Shown: positions 27,367-36,596, counted from the first letter of the stretch. The stretch is DNA of 48,065 nt from Fuerstiella sp. (GCA_029247265.1 JAQWLN010000162.1:1-48065); one strand, 5' to 3'. The notes: generated from the sequence alone by a model not told the origin. Program-made: numbers and translations.

Positions 27367-29613
27367 GACCTCTTTTTCAACGCCCGCCTTTGCAACGCTC
27401 ACAAGACCAGTGTCCAGCATCTTTCGCACCAGTTCCCGAGTCACCGGTCCTGCGGCCCGGCTGCCGGAACCGCCGTGTTCCAGCACTACGACAAACGCAT
27501 ACTGTGGCTCCTCAGCGGGAACATAGCCGACGAACCATGCGTGGGCTGCTTTGCCAGGCCCCGTTTCTGCAGTACCGCTCTTGCCAGCAATAGCGACCTC
27601 CTCCAGACGTACGGTTTTGTAACCGGTACCGTACGGTTCCTGGACAACAGCTCGAAGTCCTTCCCGAATTCTCGCCAGAGTCCCCTCAGTCAGCCCCGAA
27701 ATCCGCCGCCTCGACAGGTCCTGCGGACGATCGTCGATATCTGTAGCTGTGCGGGCCATGCCGTCGGCGCTGACGACATGTGGTGTGACCAGCCAGCCGC
27801 CGTTGGCGATGGCCGCCATCACTCGAGCCATCTGCAGGGGAGTCACCGTCAGACTCGATTGTCCGATCGCCAGCCCCAGAGCCTCGCGTGCCAGCCGCCT
27901 TTGGTCCTCGATCGCAATCACTCGTGATCCCGGCACGTTCCCGTTCTGCTCAAAGGGCAAATCAATTCCGCATTCGCGACCCAGACGGAACCGGTCGCAC
28001 CACTCACGCAACGGCAGAAAGCCCATCGTGGTCGCCGCGGAAAAAAAATAGACGTTGCACGACTGGGCAAGAGCGCGGGTCAGCGTGATGTCGTCGTGTC
28101 CGGCACCATACAGCCGATAGATCAGGCAACGATGTTCATCGGGTTGCGTCAGAAATCCCTGACAGTGAAACGGGGCATCCGGGTTAAGACCTCCGGATTC
28201 GAGTGCGGCGATGGCTGTCACGGGTTTGATCACCGACCCTGGAGGCAGAGCCATCGCGATGGCTCTGGAAATAAATGGATGTCGCCGGTCTTCATTGACA
28301 GCATTCCATTCGGCATCACTGCTGCCCGTGAAAAGCGAAAGGCTGAAACCAGGAGCACTGGCGGCGACCAGCAGTCGGCCGGTGGTGACGTCCATGACGA
28401 CGATGCTTCCTCCTGTAGGGACCGGTTGCGGGGATCCGCCGTCATCATCATCGCTCCGTGAAAGCAGGTGCGCCGGGACATCCAGCAATGTCTCAGCCAG
28501 CAACTGCTCGGCATGGCGCTGAAGATCCACGTCAAGCGTCAGCACAACATCACGACCACTGACTGGCTGGCGTTCGATTTTCGATTCCACAATCTCCATG
28601 CGGCGATTTCGCACGACGTGTCGCAGACCTGGAATGCCCTGCAGTCGATGGTCGTAGCTGCGTTCAACGCCAAAACGCCCTGTTCGAGCCGTCCAATCAT
28701 GGTGCTGAATCCCCTCAGGCAGTCGGTCATTCCGTTCATCATCGCGTACCAGCGTTCTGGCACCGACGATGTGGCTGGCAGTCGTCGTAAGGGGATACGT
28801 CCGCCGATTGCCGACAATGACCCGAACACCCGGCAGCAGGTGCGTTTGTTCGTGAACCCTGGCAGCGACATCAAACGAAGCATCACGCACAATCTCATGA
28901 AACGTTTCTTCCTCACGAACCACAATTGTCGCAGCAACTCCCGCTCCCGGAGACGTTGTCAGCGCCGATCGCACCGCCGTCGCCATGCGCATCAGCAATC
29001 CATCGGACGGATTCTGAGTTTCATGCGTTCCTGTGTTGCCCGAACCTGGCCCTGCGGTGCTGTTCCTGTGCCGTCGGTTGACGGATTCCGAGATGCGAGT
29101 CACTTTTTGCTGAATGGATTTTTGTTTCGCCTGAAAGTCCGGTAGTGACAGGTTGGTAACCGTCATCAGGTGAGACCACATACGTTTTCGTGAATCAATC
29201 ACTTCCTGCCGAGTACGCTCAACAAGTTCCGCGTCGCGGCGTTCTACGCGCGTCAATCGACTTCTGATGCGTCGAGCGACCCACGCTTCGTCCGCCGGAT
29301 CCTGCAGCCAGCGATAGTGCACCTGAACAGAGTACTGATCCACATCAGCAGCCAGCACCGCAGATGATTCAGATAGAATCCGCCCGTCCCGCGCCGGGAT
29401 CACTTCGTAATCTGCAGATGTCGTGTTCAGGGCCGAAAGGTAACGATCCTGAAGCTGTGACTGCACCCATGCGACTCGACCGACAACGACAACGGAAATG
29501 CCGCAGAAGGCAACCAGCAGCATGTAGAACCTGAACGCGGTCGGAGGATCAATCAACGAAACCCCGCCTGCATCACGTTCAGTAAAGATCGAATTCAGCG
29601 GTTGATTTCGCAT
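27355..29613 (-). CDS. mrdA: Penicillin-binding protein 2 (peptidoglycan transpeptidase)
   Basis: Class B PBP that crosslinks peptidoglycan during elongation. From the ATG at 29613 (11 nt after the mreD stop; the open frame reaches 29820 inside mreD) it has 752 aa. One transmembrane helix (FYMLLVAFCGISVVVVG) is followed by the PBP dimerisation region (ITRVERRD..., GIQHHDWTARTGRFGVERSYD) and the transpeptidase domain, with SxxK as GSVIKPVTA, SxN as SCNVYFFSA and KTG as GKSGTAETG. It is about 100 aa longer than E. coli PBP2, mainly because of a polar Gly/Asn/Thr insert before the dimerisation segment. Last gene of the mre cluster; no rodA is adjacent. Confidence 0.93.
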   Translation of the reverse strand: MRNQPLNSIFTERDAGGVSLIDPPTAFRFYMLLVAFCGISVVVVGRVAWVQSQLQDRYLSALNTTSADYEVIPARDGRILSESSAVLAADVDQYSVQVHYRWLQDPADEAWVARRIRSRLTRVERRDAELVERTRQEVIDSRKRMWSHLMTVTNLSLPDFQAKQKSIQQKVTRISESVNRRHRNSTAGPGSGNTGTHETQNPSDGLLMRMATAVRSALTTSPGAGVAATIVVREEETFHEIVRDASFDVAARVHEQTHLLPGVRVIVGNRRTYPLTTTASHIVGARTLVRDDERNDRLPEGIQHHDWTARTGRFGVERSYDHRLQGIPGLRHVVRNRRMEIVESKIERQPVSGRDVVLTLDVDLQRHAEQLLAETLLDVPAHLLSRSDDDDGGSPQPVPTGGSIVVMDVTTGRLLVAASAPGFSLSLFTGSSDAEWNAVNEDRRHPFISRAIAMALPPGSVIKPVTAIAALESGGLNPDAPFHCQGFLTQPDEHRCLIYRLYGAGHDDITLTRALAQSCNVYFFSAATTMGFLPLREWCDRFRLGRECGIDLPFEQNGNVPGSRVIAIEDQRRLAREALGLAIGQSSLTVTPLQMARVMAAIANGGWLVTPHVVSADGMARTATDIDDRPQDLSRRRISGLTEGTLARIREGLRAVVQEPYGTGYKTVRLEEVAIAGKSGTAETGPGKAAHAWFVGYVPAEEPQYAFVVVLEHGGSGSRAAGPVTRELVRKMLDTGLVSVAKAGVEKEVGNQ

Positions 29614-29624
29614 CAATTCACAGC

Positions 29625-30113
29625 TTACCAGACCGGTCGGCGACGCAGTCCGAACTGATCCGCCGTTCGAGCAATGAACAGAGTCAGCGCAAGAATGGGC
29701 ACGGAGATGCACAGACGAATAATCAGCGAGAGCCACAGATTCGCTGTCTGAAAATCGCCGATCAGAAGCACGTGCAGAGTCAGTCCTGAGCACAGCACCA
29801 CGGCCGGCTGAATCAACCATGCAAGTCGTAATCCGGTCGGCGATGTCAGCTCAGCCGAACTGTCCCTGGAGATCACAAGACATGCAAGCACCAGAGTGAC
29901 AACCACGTCAATCGGCGCGAACGTTGTGTGCAGGATCCATTGAATCAGTAAAGCTGCCCCCGCAAGCAGGACGCCGGCACCGTTTCTCAGCCAGAGAACA
30001 CAGCCGACCGACAAAGGAATAACAAGCGAACCCGAGCTGAAAACATCGGGCCGGGCAACCTGAAAAATCAAGGCAGACCAAAGAATCAACATCCAGGCAG
30101 CGATCGTCTTCAT
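29625..30113 (-). CDS. mreD: Rod-shape determining protein MreD
   Basis: A small (162 aa), strongly hydrophobic protein with five to six predicted membrane helices and few conserved residues, as is normal for MreD. The call rests mainly on position: it starts within the mreC stop (ATGA overlap at 30110-30113) and ends 11 nt before mrdA. MreD is the integral-membrane link of the elongasome. Sequence alone would be weak evidence. Confidence 0.75.
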   Translation of the reverse strand: MKTIAAWMLILWSALIFQVARPDVFSSGSLVIPLSVGCVLWLRNGAGVLLAGAALLIQWILHTTFAPIDVVVTLVLACLVISRDSSAELTSPTGLRLAWLIQPAVVLCSGLTLHVLLIGDFQTANLWLSLIIRLCISVPILALTLFIARTADQFGLRRRPVW

Positions 30114-31099
30114 CGTGGGACTCCCCGTGACGCCTGTCCGGACGAAAGTCGATGGCGGCTCCTGTTCACGGACGGCTGAACAACCGCTACCTGACTAAGT
30201 TTTCGATAGTCAGCAGCCGGCTCGACATGCACGTCCCATTCCCCACCCGCTGAGAACTCTGCTCGCACCACTTTCCCGTAGTACAGTCGGGGACCACTGA
30301 TGCCGTTGATATCCGCTGAAAAAACCTCATCGCCGACAGACACCGACTCGGTGTACGGAATACCCGAAACTCGACAACGACCGTCACCGATTCCCATCAG
30401 CAGCCCTTCAGCTCCAAACGCGGCCCCCTGCGGCGAATTCTTCACCAACTGTATTGCGGCTGAAAATTTTTCGTGGCTGACCGGCTGAACTAAAGCCACC
30501 CACTGCGAAGTTTCCGTAACCCGTCCAACGACCGCCATGCCATTGACGACACGCTGGCCGGCATCGACCCCCTGTTGCTGTCCCTGATCCAGCAGTACTC
30601 CGGGCCCCTCCACCAGTAGGTCTGAAGGCTTGATGTGAGACTTCCTGCCCGCGTCAACGATCAGCTCACGCACGTTTCCCGAGAGTCCGCTGTGGCTTAG
30701 AATGTTGGCTTTCACGGTAAAGAAGTTCACCAGCGGGACCATATCGAATGCACCCACTGCCGCCTGTTCCTGTCTCCTGCGAAGCTCGTTTTGAAGACGA
30801 GCATTTTCAATAACCAGCTGGCGCCGCTGCAACTCGTTTTCCAATAATGCGTTCTGAAGATCCGTCACGTCGCTCGACGCTGCGTTGGCGTGTGACCGGC
30901 GGTCGGGCCGGGAGTCCTGTGATCGGAGCTCCGCAGACGACACGGCAAGGACCATCAATCGACCGGGACTCAGCAAGTTGTGCATTCCCATTCGTACTGT
31001 CGCAAGTGTCCCCGTTCGGTCTGCAACCACAGCCGCAACTGTCAGAACAAGAATCACACTGGCACTTAGCCAAATATGCCCTGATGAAGCACGCCGCAT
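30110..31099 (-). CDS. mreC: Cell-shape protein MreC
   Basis: Elongasome scaffold anchored in the inner membrane. It has a short cytoplasmic N-terminus, one transmembrane helix (IWLSASVILVLTVAAVVA), a coiled coil (LQNALLENELQRRQLVIENA) and the MreC beta-domain (VVNGMAVVGRVTETSQWVALVQPV, then GEGLLMG-like and YGKVVRAEFSAGGEWDVHVEPA). From the ATG at 31099 it has 329 aa and starts 17 nt after mreB; an earlier ATG at 31153 would overlap mreB by 37 bp. Neither has a clear ribosome site. A basic C-terminal tail follows the domain. Confidence 0.88.
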   Translation of the reverse strand: MRRASSGHIWLSASVILVLTVAAVVADRTGTLATVRMGMHNLLSPGRLMVLAVSSAELRSQDSRPDRRSHANAASSDVTDLQNALLENELQRRQLVIENARLQNELRRRQEQAAVGAFDMVPLVNFFTVKANILSHSGLSGNVRELIVDAGRKSHIKPSDLLVEGPGVLLDQGQQQGVDAGQRVVNGMAVVGRVTETSQWVALVQPVSHEKFSAAIQLVKNSPQGAAFGAEGLLMGIGDGRCRVSGIPYTESVSVGDEVFSADINGISGPRLYYGKVVRAEFSAGGEWDVHVEPAADYRKLSQVAVVQPSVNRSRHRLSSGQASRGVPR

Positions 31100-31116
31100 G
31101 TACGGTGTATGCCGGG

Positions 31117-32163
31117 TCACCGAACGGCTCCCGAATCCAGGCGGTCGTGCCATTGTTCGAGATGATCCAGACAGATCATGGCTCCGCGAGTGACAGTGAG
31201 GGTTGGCGATTCTGTCACGCGAACCGGGATTCCAAGGTGTCGATTCAGATAACGATCTATTCCACGCAGCAAGGCGACACCTCCGGTCAGGACGACACCC
31301 GTATCGGCAAGGTCCGCAATCAGTTCCGGCTGGCAGCGTTCGATGGTGCCGCGCACACAGTCGACAATTTCTTCGAGGGGCTCATACAATGCTTCACGAA
31401 TCTCTTCACTGGTGATCAATGCCTTCCGCGGAATGCCGCTGGCGGTGTCCAGACCGCTGACTTCGTGACTAAGTTCATGATCCAGCGGAGCAGCGCTGCC
31501 AATGCGCAGCTTCAACTGCTCAGCCGACTGCTCACCGATTCTGAGTGAGTAACGACGGCGAAGATATTTGACAATCGCCTGGTCCATCTCGTCACCAGCC
31601 GTGCGAATGGACCGACTGGCGACGATGTCACCAAGACTCATGACCGCAACTTCTGTCGTCCCTCCACCCAGATCGCAGACCATGCTGGCAACCGGCTCGG
31701 ATACGGGCAATCCAGCGCCGACACCTGCGGCGCGCGCTTGTTCGATCAGCCAGATCTGCCCGGCACCGGCTCGTTCGGCACTGTTGATGACGGCGCGTTT
31801 TTCAACCGCTGTAATACAGCCCGGAACAGCGATCACAACCCGAGGACGCATAGCGAGCCTCTTCCCCGAGGCTTTCTGAAGGAAGTACCTCAGCATCGCC
31901 TCTGTGAGTTCGAAATCGCTGATAACTCCGTGAACAATGGGGCGCACGGCACGGATACCGTCCGGCGTCCGTCCCAGCATCTGGTGGGCCAGTTTACCAA
32001 CGGCTGCCCCTTTGCCAATGACACCGGTGCTGTTGCGGCTGACCGCCACAACGGACGGTTCGTCCAGCCATATTCCGTCCCCTGACAGACCAATCCGAGT
32101 CGACGTCGTCCCCAGATCGATCGCCAAATCACAGGAAAAATGTTGTCGAAGCCAGTTCAGCAT
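31117..32163 (-). CDS. mreB: Rod-shape determining actin homologue MreB
   Basis: Bacterial actin that positions the elongation machinery. Actin-fold motifs: phosphate 1 CDLAIDLGTTSTRIGL, MRPRVVIAVPGCITAVEKRA, phosphate 2 MVCDLGGGTTEVAVMSLGDI, adenosine site VVLTGGVALLRGID. The ATG at 32163 gives the normal 348 aa; the open frame extends to 32496 but that part lacks homology and crosses the promoter region of the divergent DUF1080 gene. First gene of mreB-mreC-mreD-mrdA. Confidence 0.96.
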   Translation of the reverse strand: MLNWLRQHFSCDLAIDLGTTSTRIGLSGDGIWLDEPSVVAVSRNSTGVIGKGAAVGKLAHQMLGRTPDGIRAVRPIVHGVISDFELTEAMLRYFLQKASGKRLAMRPRVVIAVPGCITAVEKRAVINSAERAGAGQIWLIEQARAAGVGAGLPVSEPVASMVCDLGGGTTEVAVMSLGDIVASRSIRTAGDEMDQAIVKYLRRRYSLRIGEQSAEQLKLRIGSAAPLDHELSHEVSGLDTASGIPRKALITSEEIREALYEPLEEIVDCVRGTIERCQPELIADLADTGVVLTGGVALLRGIDRYLNRHLGIPVRVTESPTLTVTRGAMICLDHLEQWHDRLDSGAVR

Positions 32164-32396
32164 CGGCTGGGACGGAGTGCGGCGAAAGTTGCGTGTGGAT
32201 TGTACTTCGCCTGTCGGAAACACCGCAAGACGCAGATTACGGTGCCGGATCGTGCGTGTTTTGCTGAAAGTCGAAGAATCCCGGTCTCCTGAAATGACAG
32301 GGGCTCTTATTCCTGACGGTCGACATGCCGGAACAACTTCCGTACCCTGGAAGAACGTCGCTGGCACAATGCCAGAGCCTCCTACACCATCACCGC

Positions 32397-33866
32397 ATGA
32401 AAAGACCCACCAGTATGTACACCCACCGTGTGACGACCGCCCTGCCATTATTGGCTGCGGCTGTCCTGACAACGTCCGCCTGCGGACAGGATGCAAAACC
32501 AGATCCCAACATGGAAGCGGGAAGTCGGGCCAATTCGATCCTGGATTCAGCCAGCTGGGCTGATCTGTTCAACGGCACGGATCTGACCGGATGGACGGGA
32601 GACACAACAGGATACGTTGCCGAAGACGGCAAGCTGGTTTGCAAAAAAGGTGGCAAGAATCTGATCAGCGAAAAAGAGTACGGCGATTTTGCATTTCACT
32701 TCGAGTTCAAGCTGGAAGAAAGCGGCAATAACGGTGTTGGGATTCGGGTGCCCAAAGGTGGTCACCCGGCAACCGCAGGGATGGAAATCCAGATCCTCGA
32801 TCACAACGGCTCGAAGTATGGCGGGGAAGCCGATATGGGAAATGGCAAGACCCGCAGGCTCAGCTGGCTGAAGCCGTGGCAGTATCATGGATCGATATAC
32901 GGGGTCTACCCGTCCAGAACCGGATACCTGAAACCTGTTGGGGAATGGAACACAGAGACGATTGTCGCCATCGAAGACCACATCATGGTTATCCTGAATG
33001 GTGCTGTGATCGTGGACGCATTTCTGGACGACATCACTCCCGTGGATGGTTCCGTTCATCCCGGCCGGAAGAACAAGAAGGGACATCTGATGCTGGCCGG
33101 ACACAGCGATCGCGTCGAGTTTCGAAATCTGAAACTGGCCGATTACTCACCGTCGCCAACAAAAGCAGCGTCAGCCTATGACAACACTGCCCCAAAAGGT
33201 TTTACCACATTCTTCAACGGCAAGGATCTGACCGGCTGGAAAGGCCTCGCTCACAGAAGAGCAAATGAACGACGTGCACTCAAGGGGGTCGCACTGCGGG
33301 AAGCTCAGGCCAAAGCCGATGAGAATATGCGGGAGCACTGGAGCGTTACGGACGGAGTGCTGACCTATGATGGCACAGGCCAAAGTCTTTGTACGGCAAA
33401 GGATTACGGCGACTTCGAATTTTACATCGACTGGAAAATTCCTCCGGGAGCGGACTCTGGTATTTATCTTCGCGGAACGCCTCAGGTGCAGATCTGGGAC
33501 CCATGGGATCCGCGCGTGAAGGACGGTCAGGCTCCACCTGCCACGGGTGAAGAGTGGGTCGCTCAGTTTACGAATGGCCGCAATCTTGGTTCCGGAGGTC
33601 TGTGGAACAACAAACGGTGGCGCAATGCCCCCACGGTACTGGCGGACAGGAAACCAGGCGAATGGAACACATTCCTGATTCGCATGGTGGGCGACAAAGT
33701 TTCGATCTGGCTGAACGACAAGCTGATCGTCAATCGAGTGGCTCTGGAGAATTACTGGGACAAGACCGGCACTGTCCCGCTGCCAAGAGCGGATCAAATC
33801 GAACTGCAGCATCACGGCAGCGAACTGTTCTTCAGGAACCTGTACATTCGAGAACTGCCGTATTGA
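32397..33866 (+). CDS. Secreted tandem DUF1080 (3-keto-disaccharide hydrolase-like) protein
   Basis: A 489-aa exported protein with two DUF1080 (concanavalin-like lectin/glucanase fold) domains. The first starts at WADLFNGTDLTGWTGD and has GVGIRVPKGGHP and MEIQILDHNGSKYGG; the second starts at FTTFFNGKDLTGWKGL and has DSGIYLRGTPQVQIWDP and PGEWNTFLIRMVGDKVSIWL. Members are named 3-keto-disaccharide hydrolases and likely act on or bind sugars; which domain is catalytic is unclear. The N-terminus (ALPLLAAAVLTTSACGQD) is a signal peptide, perhaps lipoprotein-type. Starts at 32397 or 32415 both keep it. Divergent from mreB. Confidence 0.9.
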   Translation: MKRPTSMYTHRVTTALPLLAAAVLTTSACGQDAKPDPNMEAGSRANSILDSASWADLFNGTDLTGWTGDTTGYVAEDGKLVCKKGGKNLISEKEYGDFAFHFEFKLEESGNNGVGIRVPKGGHPATAGMEIQILDHNGSKYGGEADMGNGKTRRLSWLKPWQYHGSIYGVYPSRTGYLKPVGEWNTETIVAIEDHIMVILNGAVIVDAFLDDITPVDGSVHPGRKNKKGHLMLAGHSDRVEFRNLKLADYSPSPTKAASAYDNTAPKGFTTFFNGKDLTGWKGLAHRRANERRALKGVALREAQAKADENMREHWSVTDGVLTYDGTGQSLCTAKDYGDFEFYIDWKIPPGADSGIYLRGTPQVQIWDPWDPRVKDGQAPPATGEEWVAQFTNGRNLGSGGLWNNKRWRNAPTVLADRKPGEWNTFLIRMVGDKVSIWLNDKLIVNRVALENYWDKTGTVPLPRADQIELQHHGSELFFRNLYIRELPY

Positions 33867-33900
33867 CGGTTTCGGCGTTCAGCGACAGATTGTGATGGCC

Positions 33901-33930
33901 GAGCCCCGGTCTTTCAAAAGACGCGGGCTC
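33901..33930. terminator. Bidirectional hairpin between DUF1080 and LptE-like genes
   Basis: GAGCCCCGGTCTTT (33901-33914) pairs with AAAGACGCGGGCTC (33917-33930) with two mismatches and a 2-nt loop centre. It lies just between two convergent stops, 35 bp after DUF1080 and 4 bp after the LptE-like stop. There is no clear T-run. Confidence 0.5.
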
Positions 33931-33934
33931 ATTG

Positions 33935-34462
33935 TCACCAGGGCATTTCAGTCAGGTCGACGATCCGGCCGGCCGGGCGCTGCACGGCTTCCTGTTGTGC
34001 CGTGGCCAGTGAGTGACCAACCTCCGCGGCAAAGCTGACCTGTGAAGAATGCGTCGCGAGCTCCTGACCGATCGGGAATGTCTGTTGCTGCAGCACACGT
34101 CCGGTTCTGCGGTCGATCCATGAGATCTGCACACCCAGCATCAGCTGGACTTCGCGAGGATCGTCGAAGCGTGTTTCACTTAGCGCACTTTTCCGAGCGT
34201 CGATGATGCGGCCTTCGAGCACAGTGTCCGCGCAGTCTGCATCAGCCAGTTGATAGCCGGTGCGGAGTTTAATTTCCTTGTGCACAGCTTCCGTCAGCAA
34301 GTAGTCCAGATTCCGACGAAAGGAATCAGATTTGAAGATGGGCACATGAATTGTACGCACGCCCTGGACGTTCGAAGGTCCCAGCATGTATCCGCAGCCA
34401 GCGACGCAGCTGATCGCCAGTCCCAGCGAGGTCACAATCGCGAGGCGTATGGAACGGGACAC
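33935..34462 (-). CDS. lptE: LptE-family outer-membrane lipoprotein
   Basis: LptE partners LptD in placing lipopolysaccharide in the outer membrane. The 175-aa protein has a signal peptide with a lipobox-like CVAGC, then the family pattern GYMLGPSN, VRTIHVPIFKSDSFRRNLDYLLTE (split by motif), EIKLRTGYQLADADCADTVLEGRI. I choose the GTG at 34462 because GAGGAG lies 7 nt upstream; an overlapping TTG at 34477 is also in frame. The ribosome site overlaps the stop of the BamD-like gene, so the two are coupled. No LptD is in the window, so the role is inferred from the family. Confidence 0.75.
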   Translation of the reverse strand: MSRSIRLAIVTSLGLAISCVAGCGYMLGPSNVQGVRTIHVPIFKSDSFRRNLDYLLTEAVHKEIKLRTGYQLADADCADTVLEGRIIDARKSALSETRFDDPREVQLMLGVQISWIDRRTGRVLQQQTFPIGQELATHSSQVSFAAEVGHSLATAQQEAVQRPAGRIVDLTEMPW

Positions 34463-34473
34463 CGCTGGACTCC

Positions 34474-35832
34474 TCAAAAACGACTGACAGGAGGCGGGTT
34501 ACCCGAAGTGCTGACGGATTTCACCGGCGAGTCTGACGGCGACAATTCGAGCGACTCACTGGCAGGCGGAAGCGACTGCATAAAGTCGGCCACGCCTGGC
34601 AGGCCTCGGACAACCGCAGGATTGATACGACGAATTTCCTTCCGTGCCAGTTCAGCGTACCGGGTTTCCGGAAAATCTGTGATCACCTGCATGCATTGAA
34701 TTGCCACCGCTCGCGGGTTGTCCTTGCGACGGTAAAAATCAACTCTGCTCCACACCCGCTGCGCTTCCAGCAAATGCAGTCGCTGAAGATCCTTACGAAT
34801 CTGTTGGCGGTCTTCTGAATTCGGAAACAGCTGCAACGTTCGTTCTTTCAGGTTCGTCGCTGACACCAGCGAAGCCCCATCGTAGAACGGGCCGCGGTAT
34901 GACATCTGTTTCACGTGCGAACCCAGCACGAACGCATCTTCAAGATGAGGGCTGTCCGGGTATTCCTCGCGAAGGATTTCGAAGTAGCGATCTGCCTCGA
35001 TGTAGTTGTCGCGTCTCATGTAATACGACGCCGTCAACATTAATGCGTCGTCTGCCAACGGTCCGGTGGGATCATTCAGCCAGATCGATTTAAGGGCATT
35101 GCGAGCCCGACCCTTTGTGTCCAGCATCGGCCGACTCTTGTCAAAGAAATTGGGGATCAGGCCGTATTTGACACTGGGATCACGCGAAGACGAAACCGGT
35201 TTGGGTCCGTCGATTTCGTTTTGCTGACTGACCGTTTTGATTTGGCTCTGACCGACTGGATCTGTGACTTCCAGCCATGTCGAGGCGATTGTAAACAACC
35301 GACGACTTGTGTCCGCAACGTACTTCGTGGACGGGTAGTCGACGAACAACTTATCGTAAGCATCCTGAGCGGCAGGCAGCTCTCCCATAGCGAAATGACA
35401 TTCCCCCATTCGGAACCACGCTTCTTCGCCAGCGGATGATTCCGGGTATTTTTTGGCGATCGCCTTGTAGCGTTTCAGGGCCTCAGGATATTTTTTTTCG
35501 TCAAACAGCTTCCGGGCTGCATCCGCCCGTCGCTGGCCTGCCTCCGAAAATCTTGCGCCACGCGTCAGCACGTCGTCTTCGCCGGACATGGCACGTTCCA
35601 GTGGTCCACGAATGCCTTTCGTGCTCAGCAGGTCGTTGCTGGCGAACAGACCTTCACCGTCGGACGGACGCAAGGAGCGGCAGCCTGCCGCAGAGCCCAA
35701 AGCAGCAACACAAAAAAGGACCGCCAGCCACGTCCGGAAAACAGTTCCGGACTCGAACGTACTGCATGTGTCGTCCACTTCATAAGAAGTGGACGATTCT
35801 GACTGACTCGTTTGCGTCCTGCAGTGCGTCAT
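34474..35832 (-). CDS. BamD/YfiO-like TPR lipoprotein
   Basis: A lipoprotein with tetratricopeptide repeats, like the outer-membrane assembly factor BamD. From the ATG at 35832 it has 452 aa: a polar leader, a hydrophobic segment with lipobox GSAAGC, then TPR units (ARKLFDEKKYPEALKRYKAI, SSAGEEAWFRMGECHFAMGE, AQDAYDKLFVDYPSTKYVAD, and later YIEADRYFEILREEYPDSPH). It is about twice BamD length, so it may be a broader outer-membrane lipoprotein. The leader is long (about 35 residues) and encodes a perfect hairpin at 35771-35796, so the start is open to question. It follows recO with the stop and possible TTG start overlapping. Confidence 0.75.
   Translation of the reverse strand: MTHCRTQTSQSESSTSYEVDDTCSTFESGTVFRTWLAVLFCVAALGSAAGCRSLRPSDGEGLFASNDLLSTKGIRGPLERAMSGEDDVLTRGARFSEAGQRRADAARKLFDEKKYPEALKRYKAIAKKYPESSAGEEAWFRMGECHFAMGELPAAQDAYDKLFVDYPSTKYVADTSRRLFTIASTWLEVTDPVGQSQIKTVSQQNEIDGPKPVSSSRDPSVKYGLIPNFFDKSRPMLDTKGRARNALKSIWLNDPTGPLADDALMLTASYYMRRDNYIEADRYFEILREEYPDSPHLEDAFVLGSHVKQMSYRGPFYDGASLVSATNLKERTLQLFPNSEDRQQIRKDLQRLHLLEAQRVWSRVDFYRRKDNPRAVAIQCMQVITDFPETRYAELARKEIRRINPAVVRGLPGVADFMQSLPPASESLELSPSDSPVKSVSTSGNPPPVSRF
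35771..35796 (-). other. Perfect 11-bp hairpin in the 5' part of the BamD-like gene
   Basis: TCGTCCACTTC (35771-35781) and GAAGTGGACGA (35786-35796) form a perfect 11-bp stem with a 4-nt loop. In the mRNA it begins about 36 nt after the ATG. Such a long perfect stem is unusual within coding DNA. Confidence 0.6.
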
Positions 35833-35837
35833 GAATC

Positions 35838-36596
35838 TCAAAAATTCAAATATCTGAGTGTGCCGGGCTTCCTGCCAAGCACGTTAGTGATCACAGACAC
35901 CGCCAAGCGGTGACATTCAACCGATTGATCTTTTGTTAGTCGAATTCGTTCTGAAAGCTGGGAACCTTCACCTGACATTCGTTTCAGGATGGCGACTGCA
36001 CCCGCAGAAATTGACTTACCTGAATACTCCTGACGACGACAATCAGAACAAAGCAATCCACCCTGACTGACCCAGTGAGCGTACTTTTTTTCGGATGTCA
36101 CCGATTGACCACATACGCTGCACTCAGAAAGGTTGGGAAACAACCCGGCCCGTCGCAGCAGTCCGATTTCAAACTGTATAATTGACGCTGCCGAATCCGC
36201 TTCCGGATCAGACAACTCTTTCAGCGCCGCGTAGGCGAGATCATATATTTCAGGATCGGCGTCCTCGTCTTCTGTCAAACTGCATAACAGATCAGCAACG
36301 TAGTACCCGCCATAAAGCGAATTAAGACTGCCGGAAACTGGAGAGAAACGTGACTCAAGACTCGCCTGAGTCAAGATACTCAGAGTCCCGGATGACTTGC
36401 GAATGAAGACTATTCGACACGTTGAAAGCAGGTCAAGAGCAGCATCGAAAGGACCTTTGAGTCTTTTCGCGCCTTTGGCCAATGCCGAAAACTTGCCGAA
36501 TTCTTTGCTGAAGAACGTAACAACTCGGCTGGATTCGCTGAAATCCGCCTGCCTGATCACGATCGCCTCAGCCTTTTCTGTGGACACGCTCGACAC
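35838..36596 (-). CDS. recO: DNA repair protein RecO
   Basis: RecF-pathway mediator that helps load RecA and anneal strands. The 252-aa protein has the N-terminal OB-fold (KAEAIVIRQADFSESSRVVTFF, KGAKRLKGPF), a helical region (LYGGYYVADLLCSLTEDED) and a C-terminal zinc-binding CSVCG ... CSDCR pair. Length and motif order fit RecO. It is the first gene of a compact minus-strand operon with the BamD-like and LptE-like genes, and is separated from the upstream porin by a terminator. Confidence 0.93.
   Translation of the reverse strand: MSSVSTEKAEAIVIRQADFSESSRVVTFFSKEFGKFSALAKGAKRLKGPFDAALDLLSTCRIVFIRKSSGTLSILTQASLESRFSPVSGSLNSLYGGYYVADLLCSLTEDEDADPEIYDLAYAALKELSDPEADSAASIIQFEIGLLRRAGLFPNLSECSVCGQSVTSEKKYAHWVSQGGLLCSDCRRQEYSGKSISAGAVAILKRMSGEGSQLSERIRLTKDQSVECHRLAVSVITNVLGRKPGTLRYLNF

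Noticed and set aside
30847..31548. 233-codon open frame on the plus strand
   Set aside because: Overlaps mreC and mreB in antisense; no recognisable features.
32164..32496. N-terminal extension of mreB
   Set aside because: The open frame continues, but the ATG at 32163 gives the family start and length; the extension has no homology and crosses the divergent promoter region.
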